From assembly GCA_041591915.1 (NCBI GenBank), contig JBFHRB010000028.1:1-19677 (forward strand): a stretch of 19,677 bases of DNA. Direction: 5' to 3'. Below are positions 13,834-19,677 of the stretch, in pieces (position 1 is the first letter of the stretch; every line of letters starts with the position of its first letter). The notes under the pieces were generated by a model, which searched no databases, was not told the DNA's origin, and saw only the letters and a program-made list of their open reading frames with translations. The position numbers and the translations under genes are program-made. This DNA comes from JBFHRB01 sp041591915 (GTDB taxonomy: Bacteria; Actinomycetota; Nitriliruptoria; Nitriliruptorales; Nitriliruptoraceae).

Positions 13834-15102
13834 TCAGCCCAGGTCCTGGCCGAGGATCAGGATGACGCGGTCGACGGCGGCCTCCTCGAGCACGGGCTCG
13901 ACGGGCAGGTCGTCGGCGAGGAGCTCCGCGGCTGCACGCTGCCCCGCCGGGTAGCGGATCGTGGTCGTGGCCGTCGTGTCGGCGTTGCCGACCCCCACGA
14001 CCACGTAGCCCTTCGCCTCGAGCGCGTCCGCCGTCGTCCCCGCGATCCCGGTGATGCGCGCACCGTTGCGGACCTCGACACGGACGTCGGCGGGGGTCAC
14101 GTCCCCCTCGCGCACCGGCTCGAGGCTCCCGAGCACCGCGCCGGACCGGAACTGCTCGAACAGCGCCTGGGTCTCGCCCTCGATCGGGAGCAGCACGGCC
14201 GCGCCACCGATCGAGGCGTTGCGGACAGGGACGGTGTGCGTGGCGATGGCCCCGCTCGCCGCACCCCGGCCGGCGAGGCCGAGTCGGGCCAGGTCGAACG
14301 GTCCGAGCGACTCGTCCGCCGTCAGCGCGGAGCCCCCTGCGCCGGCGAGCCCCCAGACGCGGAACGGGTTGAGCACGACCGAGGCGTCGGTGGCCTCCGA
14401 CGCCAGCGCGCGCAGGAACTGCTGCTGGCGCTCGATCCGCTTGAGGTCGTTGTCGATCTTGCGGACGCGGACGTAGCCGAGGGCCTGCGTGCCGTTGAGT
14501 GTCTGGCAGCCGGCCGGGAGGTCGACGCCGGCGAAGGGGTCCTGGATGGCGCGCTCGAGGCAGAGCTCCACGCCGCCAACGGCGTCGACCACATCGCGGA
14601 AGCCGGCGAAGTTCACGGCGACGTAGTGGCTGATCGGGATCCCGGTGAGGTCGCGCACCGTCCGGACGAGGCAGCCGGGACCTCCGCGCTGCACGGCGGA
14701 GTTGATCCGTCCGTTGGTGCCGTCGCAGCGCGTCACCCAGAGGTCGCGGGGCAGGGCGAGCAGCGCGACCTTCCCGCCCGACGTGCTCATGATGAAGATG
14801 GTGTCGGTGCGCTCGCCCTCGACGAACCCGGCCGTGAGGGTCGTCTGTTCCTCCTCGGACAGGACCTCGCGGCTGTCGGACCCGACGACCAGCGTGTGCC
14901 GGACGGCACCCGCGCCCGAGGCCAGGTTCTCCACGGGGACCCGCTCGATGGCCGCGCTCGCACGAAGTCCCGTGGCCAGGCCGAACAGGAGCGGGAGCAG
15001 GAGGACGGCAACGACGCCCACGACGATCGCGCGACGCGGGACGCGCCGGCGTCCACCGGCGGCGACGGGGCCCCAGTCCTCGAGGACCTCGGTGTCGGGC
15101 AT
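13834..15102 (-). CDS. LCP (LytR-CpsA-Psr) family cell-wall polymer ligase with LytR_C domain
   Basis: A 422-residue membrane-anchored enzyme of the type that moves polyprenyl-linked polysaccharide (teichoic acid, arabinogalactan or capsule) onto peptidoglycan. Residues about 18-46 are one TM helix after a basic stretch (RRRVPRR). The LCP domain follows: HTLVVGSDSRE, ERTDTIFIMS, LLALPRDLWV (catalytic-region Asp/Arg), INSAVQRGGPGCLV, VNFAGFRDVVDAVGGVELCLE, GYVRVRKIDNDLKRIERQQQFLRAL. The last about 90 residues (VRVEVRNGARITGIAGTTADAL to ILGQDLG) match the LytR_C domain. ATG at 15102 has no Shine-Dalgarno. It lies 61 bp downstream of the surface-protein operon and converges with the selenoprotein, 10 bp apart. 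Confidence 0.92.
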   Translation of the reverse strand: MPDTEVLEDWGPVAAGGRRRVPRRAIVVGVVAVLLLPLLFGLATGLRASAAIERVPVENLASGAGAVRHTLVVGSDSREVLSEEEQTTLTAGFVEGERTDTIFIMSTSGGKVALLALPRDLWVTRCDGTNGRINSAVQRGGPGCLVRTVRDLTGIPISHYVAVNFAGFRDVVDAVGGVELCLERAIQDPFAGVDLPAGCQTLNGTQALGYVRVRKIDNDLKRIERQQQFLRALASEATDASVVLNPFRVWGLAGAGGSALTADESLGPFDLARLGLAGRGAASGAIATHTVPVRNASIGGAAVLLPIEGETQALFEQFRSGAVLGSLEPVREGDVTPADVRVEVRNGARITGIAGTTADALEAKGYVVVGVGNADTTATTTIRYPAGQRAAAELLADDLPVEPVLEEAAVDRVILILGQDLG

Positions 15103-15128
15103 GGTGAAGGTGACTCGCTGGGGAGGAG

Positions 15129-15149
15129 ATGCGGCCGAAGTCGCCGCAT
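15129..15149. terminator. Inverted repeat between the surface-protein operon and the LCP gene
   Basis: ATGCGGC at 15129-15135 and GCCGCAT at 15143-15149 form a 7-bp perfect stem with a 7-base loop. It follows the end of the PQQ-fusion gene and precedes the LCP start. No T-tract is present, so it may be a weak terminator, an attenuator or an operator. A -10-like TAGCCT (15166-15161, minus) would put it in the LCP leader. Confidence 0.35.
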
Positions 15150-15163
15150 GAGGTGATCGAAGG

Positions 15164-17860
15164 CTATCGGCGACGGCGGGTGCCGAGGGCCATCCCAACG
15201 GCCACCATCCCCAGGCCGAGGGTGGCGGCCCCGCCACCGGTCGAGGGCAGGGCGTCCGCGGTCGGCGCCACGGCTGGCGGAGGCGTGGGAGCAGGCGGAG
15301 GCGGCGGGACGAGGAGTCCGAGGCCGTCGGGGAAGTCCAGTCCGGCGTCGAGCACCTCCGGGGCGTTCGGCGACCCGTCGTCGGCGAACCGCACGCGCCG
15401 GACGGTGCCCCGCGTGGCGAACGCCTCGCCACCCACGATCCCGAGGTCGGCGTAGTAGAGGCTCCCGTCGCTGGCGACGGCCATGCCGAAGGGCGTCCCC
15501 GAGGAGTCGGCCGGAGGGCCCTGCGGTGTCACGACGCGGCGCAGGAACGTGCCCTCGGCGTCGTACTCGGCGATCGTGCCGTTGAAGACGCTGGACACGT
15601 AGTACGTGCCGAGACCGCTGTGGACGATGCTGGATGGCGTGAGCGCCGCGTCGTCGGAGGCGATGAAGACCTCTCGTGCGATGCGGCCCTCGTCGACCAG
15701 TGGCGCGCCCGAGGCGTCCGTGCGGCCGCAGCCGCCGGCGGCGTCGGGTCCGGTCGGCAGGTCGCCCGTGAAGCGGAAGATGCCGCCCGGGTCACCGCCG
15801 TCGTTGGGGCGGTTCGCGGCGACGAGGATCGAGCCGTCCGCGTCCACGAGGATGCCCCCGGCCGTGGCGAGCCCACCGTCGAGCTTGCAGTAGGGGACGT
15901 CCGTGCGGTCGAACGGCGGGAACCACAGGATCAGCTCGCCGTTGCTCGGCTGGCCCGGGAACCGGTCGCCGATCGCCGTCGTGACGAGCCGGCCGTCCGG
16001 CAGGAAGCCGCACCCGAAGTTGTCGGGGTCGCCGAGGTAGGTGGGCGTGAGCTTGCCGACCTGCGTGGCGGCGAGCTCGCCCACACGCTTCCCGTCGATG
16101 CGGAAGTACCCCCAGCCGGGCGGCGGATCCGGCTGGTTGGTGTCCTCACCGAGGACGATGTGGGCGGGGCTGGTCGGGTCGACGCAGACCTGGCCGTTGA
16201 CGTCGCGTCCGCCGGCCTCCACGGGCCAGCCCTCACCGCCCAGCTCGCCCGTCTGGTTGGCGTGGATGACGGTCTGCGACTCGAGCGTTCGGAGGTCGAA
16301 GGCGTTGAGCCGGTTGCCCTCGTTGCTCAGCAGGATCTCGTCGCTCCCCGTGCCACCGATCGCGGCCACGCGGCCTCCGGGGTCGCGGAGCGTGAAGGCG
16401 TGCACGGCGCCGCTGCGCCCGAGACCCTCCTGGAACGCGGCGAAGCAGACGTCGCTGAAGATCGGCGTGTCCTTGGCGCAGGCGTCCGACGAGGACGTGC
16501 CCGAGCCGACGAACAGGGTGTCGCCGACGATGGCCGGGGCCGAGGAGATCGGCCCGGCCAGCGGCTGCGCCCACAGGAGCTGCCCGGTCCGTGCGTCCCA
16601 CGCCTTGAGCTCGTTGTCGAGCGCGCCGGCGAACACCACGCCGTTGACCACGGCCGATGCCGCGTAGGTGGGGCCGGCCGTCCCGTTCCAGATGACCTCA
16701 CCCGTCGAGGCGTTCATCGCGTGGTAGTAGGGGGCCCCGCCCAGAGCCGTGCCGCCGAAGACCTTGCCCTCGTAGACGGCCGTGGAGCCGATGAACCCGC
16801 CGATCGCGAAGTCCTCGTTGACGTCGCCCGGCTCGGCGACCTGGGTGTTCCACAGCAGGTCGCCGGTCGTGGGGTCGAGCGCGTAGTAGTTCGCGTCCTT
16901 GTTGCCGATGCCGAGGATCCGGCGGCCCTGCAGGTCGCGGAAGAGGTTCGGCGTCGCCCCGAAGTCCCAGTCCTGCCGGTTCGGCTCGTGTGGCGAGAAG
17001 GCCCACACGGGCGTGCCGTCGGCCATGCGCAGTGCGGTGACGGCCTCGGTGTGCGGCGTCCACGGGTAGTCGTCCTGCGGGCAGTTGCCCGTGGCGAAGT
17101 AGAGGAGGCCGGCGTCGACGTCGAGCGCCGGCGAGGACCACACCGACGAGCACCCCGACTCCACGTTGTCGAGCTCGGGGTTGAAGTACCAGAGGCGATC
17201 GCCGGTCGCCGCGTCCAGCGCGAGGACCCCGCCGCGCACCCCGCCGGTCTGCTCGACCCGGCGGTTGTGCACGTCGAAGCCCACGTAGACCACGCCATCC
17301 CAGATGACGGGCGACGACTCGACCTCGGTCTGCTCGTCCGCGACGTTGGCGCCGACGTAGACGACCCACGCCTCGGAGCCGTCGGTGGCGTCCAGCGCGT
17401 ACACGCGTGGGCCGGCACCGAAGACCACGAGCTGGCGCCCGCCGATGTCGGCGACGGCAGCGGAGGAGACGATCGGGCCGAACGGTGCCCCCGGTGCCGG
17501 CTCGGTCGGGGTCGACCACAGCAGCGATCCGTCGGCCGCGTCGAGCGCGAACATCGTGCCCGTCCAGTCGCCGACGAAGACGCGGCCGTCAACCACGACC
17601 GGCGATGCCGTCACGGTCTTGTCGGTCTTGAACGTCCAGAGGGGGGTGAGGTTCTGGGCGGTCTGCGGTGAGATCGCCGACGGGCAGTCCGACGAGAACG
17701 TCCTCGCGGGCGAGTAGCCGTACATGCCCCAGTCCGGGCAGGCCTGGCGTGATGATCCGGTGCCGGGTGGCGGGTTCTGCGTCGGCGCGGCGTGGGCGAG
17801 CGGCAGGGAGAGCGCCGCGGCCACCAGCGCCGTGGTGACGACCGTCAGGAGCCGTCGCAC
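15164..17860 (-). CDS. LPxTG-anchored PQQ-like beta-propeller protein fused to an NHL-like domain
   Basis: An 898-residue exported protein. The signal peptide is MRRLLTVVTTALVAAALSLP ending near AHA/APTQ. Residues about 40-500 form a PQQ-type propeller with repeated ALDAADGSLLW, ALDATDGSEAW, ALDAATGDRLW, ALDPTTGDLLW, NASTGEVIW and WDARTGQLLW blades, like polyvinyl-alcohol dehydrogenases and quinoprotein-like sensors. Residues about 505-845 are a paralogue of the neighbouring 440-residue protein. A Pro-rich spacer, LPSTG (871-875), a hydrophobic helix and RRRR form a sortase sorting signal. GTG at 17860 is chosen: it is one base after the upstream stop, has GGAGAG before it and starts exactly at the signal peptide. 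Whether it binds PQQ is not known; no haem motif (CxxCH) is present. Confidence 0.85.
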   Translation of the reverse strand: MRRLLTVVTTALVAAALSLPLAHAAPTQNPPPGTGSSRQACPDWGMYGYSPARTFSSDCPSAISPQTAQNLTPLWTFKTDKTVTASPVVVDGRVFVGDWTGTMFALDAADGSLLWSTPTEPAPGAPFGPIVSSAAVADIGGRQLVVFGAGPRVYALDATDGSEAWVVYVGANVADEQTEVESSPVIWDGVVYVGFDVHNRRVEQTGGVRGGVLALDAATGDRLWYFNPELDNVESGCSSVWSSPALDVDAGLLYFATGNCPQDDYPWTPHTEAVTALRMADGTPVWAFSPHEPNRQDWDFGATPNLFRDLQGRRILGIGNKDANYYALDPTTGDLLWNTQVAEPGDVNEDFAIGGFIGSTAVYEGKVFGGTALGGAPYYHAMNASTGEVIWNGTAGPTYAASAVVNGVVFAGALDNELKAWDARTGQLLWAQPLAGPISSAPAIVGDTLFVGSGTSSSDACAKDTPIFSDVCFAAFQEGLGRSGAVHAFTLRDPGGRVAAIGGTGSDEILLSNEGNRLNAFDLRTLESQTVIHANQTGELGGEGWPVEAGGRDVNGQVCVDPTSPAHIVLGEDTNQPDPPPGWGYFRIDGKRVGELAATQVGKLTPTYLGDPDNFGCGFLPDGRLVTTAIGDRFPGQPSNGELILWFPPFDRTDVPYCKLDGGLATAGGILVDADGSILVAANRPNDGGDPGGIFRFTGDLPTGPDAAGGCGRTDASGAPLVDEGRIAREVFIASDDAALTPSSIVHSGLGTYYVSSVFNGTIAEYDAEGTFLRRVVTPQGPPADSSGTPFGMAVASDGSLYYADLGIVGGEAFATRGTVRRVRFADDGSPNAPEVLDAGLDFPDGLGLLVPPPPPAPTPPPAVAPTADALPSTGGGAATLGLGMVAVGMALGTRRRR

Positions 17861-17861
17861 C

Positions 17862-19184
17862 TCAGCTCTCCCGGCGGCGCAACCCGACGGCCGCGGCCAG
17901 CGCGGCTGCGGCGACGGCGGTGAGGCCGCCACCCGTGGCCGGGAGCGCGCCGGCGTCGGCCTGCACGGCGGGCGTCGGGGTCGGGGTCGGCGTGGGCGCA
18001 GGCTGCGTCAGGTCGATGTTGAGGACGCCGATGCCGTCCGGGAACGCGAGGCCGTCGTCCATCTTCTCGGGCGGCTGGGGCGCGCCGTCCACGAAGCGGA
18101 TCTGGCGCACGGAGCCGTTCTGGTTGCCCGGCCCGGCGCTGAAGCCGTTGGGCCCGAAGCTGACCTCGACGCCGATGTCGGCGTAGTAGAGGGTGCCGTC
18201 CGGCCCGATGCCGAGGCCCAGCGGCGTGCCCGTCGACGGGTAGGGCGGCTGCTCCTGCCCGTTCGGCTGCAGGATCGGGCGGATCGGCTGGCCGTTCGCG
18301 TCGTACTCCGTGATGCGGCCGTCGAACACCGAGCTCGCGTAGAACCCACCACTCGGGCTGCGCACGACTCCGGTGGGCGTGGCGAGCAGCGGGCCTGCGG
18401 GAATGAAGACCTCGCGGCTGATCGCGCCGTCGTCCACGAGCGGCGCATCGGTCGCGTCGGTGCGGCCGCAGCCACCGGCCGCATCGGGGCCCGTGGGCCA
18501 CGTGCCGCTGTAGCGGTAGATGCCCGCGGGCGAGCGGGGGTCGCGGGTGTCCGAGCGCTGCGCGCCGACGTAGACGCGGTCCTGCTCGTCGACGTAGACC
18601 TGGCCGGCCGTCGGGATGGCCGTGTCGATCTTGCAGTAGGGGATCACGGGGCGGTCGAAGGGCGGGAACCACACGATGAGCTGGCCGGTGGCCGGGTCCT
18701 GCGGGAACTGGTCACCGACGTCGGTCGTCAGCAGGCGACCGTCGGACAGGAAGCCGCAGCCGTAGTTCTCGGGGTTGTCGCTGTCGGTCGCGTACGTCGG
18801 CTCGAACTTGCCGACCTGCGTCCACGTGAGGCCGCCGACGCTGTCGCCCCGCAGCTCGAACCAGCCCCAGCCCTGGCCGGCGCGCTCCTCGCCCTGGGTC
18901 ACCTGCCCGGTGTCCTCACCGGCGATGAAGTGGCGGACCCCGGAGCTCGGGTCGTCGCTGGGGTCGAAGCAGATCTGGGCGTTGATGTCGCGGCCACCCG
19001 CGGGGTCGTCCGCGGCGGACGGGATCACCGTCTGCTTCGCGCCGGTCTCGGCGTCGTAGGCGTTGAGGCGGTTGCCCTCGCCCCCGAAGACGATGGTGCG
19101 GGTCGCGGACTGTCCGCTCGACGGCAGGGCCATCGCGGCCACGAGGCCGGCGGACAGGAGCGTGCTGAGGAGGATGCGTCGCAT
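17862..19184 (-). CDS. LPxTG-anchored exported NHL/beta-propeller-like protein
   Basis: A 440-residue protein: signal peptide MRRILLSTLLSAGLVAAMAL, a body with propeller-like blocks (GGEGNRLNAYDAETG, YGCGFLSDGRLLTTDVGDQF, GIGPDGTLYYADIG, DGLAFPDGIGVL), a TP-repeat linker, LPATG at 414-418, a hydrophobic helix and the basic tail RRRES. It is a clear paralogue of the C-terminal half of the next protein, with long identical runs such as PTGPDAAGGCGRTDA. Four or more Cys in the body suggest disulfides. ATG at 19184 follows GAGAAG. It sits between the LPxTG nuclease (13 bp) and the PQQ fusion (1 bp), so the three are one operon. Function unknown. Confidence 0.82.
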   Translation of the reverse strand: MRRILLSTLLSAGLVAAMALPSSGQSATRTIVFGGEGNRLNAYDAETGAKQTVIPSAADDPAGGRDINAQICFDPSDDPSSGVRHFIAGEDTGQVTQGEERAGQGWGWFELRGDSVGGLTWTQVGKFEPTYATDSDNPENYGCGFLSDGRLLTTDVGDQFPQDPATGQLIVWFPPFDRPVIPYCKIDTAIPTAGQVYVDEQDRVYVGAQRSDTRDPRSPAGIYRYSGTWPTGPDAAGGCGRTDATDAPLVDDGAISREVFIPAGPLLATPTGVVRSPSGGFYASSVFDGRITEYDANGQPIRPILQPNGQEQPPYPSTGTPLGLGIGPDGTLYYADIGVEVSFGPNGFSAGPGNQNGSVRQIRFVDGAPQPPEKMDDGLAFPDGIGVLNIDLTQPAPTPTPTPTPAVQADAGALPATGGGLTAVAAAALAAAVGLRRRES

Positions 19185-19197
19185 GGGATCTTCTCGT

Positions 19198-19677
19198 TCA
19201 GTGGCGGCGCAGGCGTGCACCGAAGGTCAGGCTGAGCAGGGCGACGACAGCCAGCGCCCCGAGTGGGGCTCCCGTGGCGGGCAGGGTCGCCGGGGCCACG
19301 TCGTCGGCTGCGGCCACGTCACCCGCGGACGGGGTCGACGACGGGGTCGGCGCCGGGTCCGGCACGGCATCGCACGGCGCGTCGATCGCCAGCGTGGTCA
19401 CGACGCCGTAGTGGTCGGACGGCCAGACCGTGCCCTCCGCGTACGGGACCGGCGCGTCGCCGATGGTCGTGGCGTCGACGACCGCGACGTCGCACTGGCC
19501 GGCGCGCATCCAGACGTAGTCGATGCGGCGGTCGACCGTCGCCGTCGGGCTGTCGATCTCCTGATCGCTCGTCGCGCCGACGTCGCCGGGCCGCGCCGTC
19601 GCCCACGTGTCGGCCCAGCCCTGGTCGACGATGTAGGCGTACCGCTCGTTGTCCGGCGTCGTGTTGAAGTCGCCCAC
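19198..19677 (-). CDS. LPxTG-anchored endonuclease/exonuclease/phosphatase family enzyme (5' part missing)
   Basis: Only the C-terminal 159 residues are in the window. The first visible codon is not the start, since the family's MGDFNTTPD motif lies mid-protein. EEP-fold motifs are clear: GDFN (metal/phosphate-site Asp and Asn), DRRIDYVWMR and WPSDHYGVVTTL with the catalytic SDH. After the fold come a Pro/Ser/Thr/Ala linker, LPATG, a hydrophobic helix and the tail RLRRH, a sortase sorting signal. This fits a cell-wall-anchored extracellular DNase or phosphodiesterase for nucleotide or phosphate scavenging; a sphingomyelinase-like role cannot be excluded. It is the first visible gene of the LPxTG operon. 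Confidence 0.85.
   Translation of the reverse strand: MGDFNTTPDNERYAYIVDQGWADTWATARPGDVGATSDQEIDSPTATVDRRIDYVWMRAGQCDVAVVDATTIGDAPVPYAEGTVWPSDHYGVVTTLAIDAPCDAVPDPAPTPSSTPSAGDVAAADDVAPATLPATGAPLGALAVVALLSLTFGARLRRH

Noticed and set aside
15620..17671. 683-codon plus-strand open frame opposite the PQQ-propeller gene
   Set aside because: Composition is Val/Ala/Arg/Glu repeats with no motif, while the minus strand has signal peptide, blades and LPxTG.
1..19677. CRISPR arrays, tRNA or rRNA genes, transposases, prophage or att sites
   Set aside because: No repeat-spacer pattern, tRNA cloverleaf, rRNA segment or transposase/integrase motif was seen by reading both strands; a tRNA scan was not possible here.

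Overview
The window is about 70% GC, with G/C-rich third codon positions, frequent GTG starts (one TTG), TAnnnT-type -10 elements, a large BTAD/SARP-type regulator and LPxTG surface proteins. This points to a high-GC actinobacterium, perhaps a deep-branching lineage of the Nitriliruptoria/Euzebya kind, though no marker gene fixes the taxon. Genes are tightly packed, and no gene-free stretch exceeds about 125 bp. The long opposite-strand ORFs are GC-bias shadows.

Region 1 (1-3471): the tail of an unknown membrane protein, then an MFS exporter, a 74-residue unknown ORF and a CadI/ArsI-type arsenic lyase, all on the minus strand. An ArsR repressor with an arsenic-type cysteine set diverges from them, followed by an APH-fold kinase-like protein. 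The cadI-arsR gap carries two ATCGA/TCGAT palindromes spaced exactly 42 bp apart.

Region 2 (3510-8681): a 1259-residue regulator (winged helix, BTAD, STAND-type ATPase, TPRs, C-terminal DeoR-like HTH), a promoter with an 11-bp-period direct repeat of the SARP operator type, a 31-codon ORF that is almost all signal peptide, and a four-TM histidine kinase four bases later with no response regulator. The layout suggests a peptide-signalling circuit and is the best candidate here for an undescribed system.

Region 3 (8551-11979): an acetoacetate-decarboxylase-like protein overlapping the kinase tail by 131 bp, an alpha/beta hydrolase without the usual catalytic His, a perfect 26-bp palindrome, a family 2 glycosyltransferase, and FdhD.

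Region 4 (12027-13823): a DICT-GGDEF diguanylate cyclase followed by a redoxin whose active-site Cys codon is TGA, with a bacterial SECIS-like hairpin carrying a GGUCU loop just downstream. This is a selenoprotein that ordinary gene calling would truncate. FdhD about 1.2 kb away fits a selenium/molybdenum-using organism.

Region 5 (13834-19677, minus strand): three consecutive LPxTG-anchored exported proteins (an endonuclease/phosphatase-family enzyme cut by the window edge, a beta-propeller-like protein, and a PQQ-propeller fused to a paralogue of the latter), then an LCP-family cell-wall polymer ligase.
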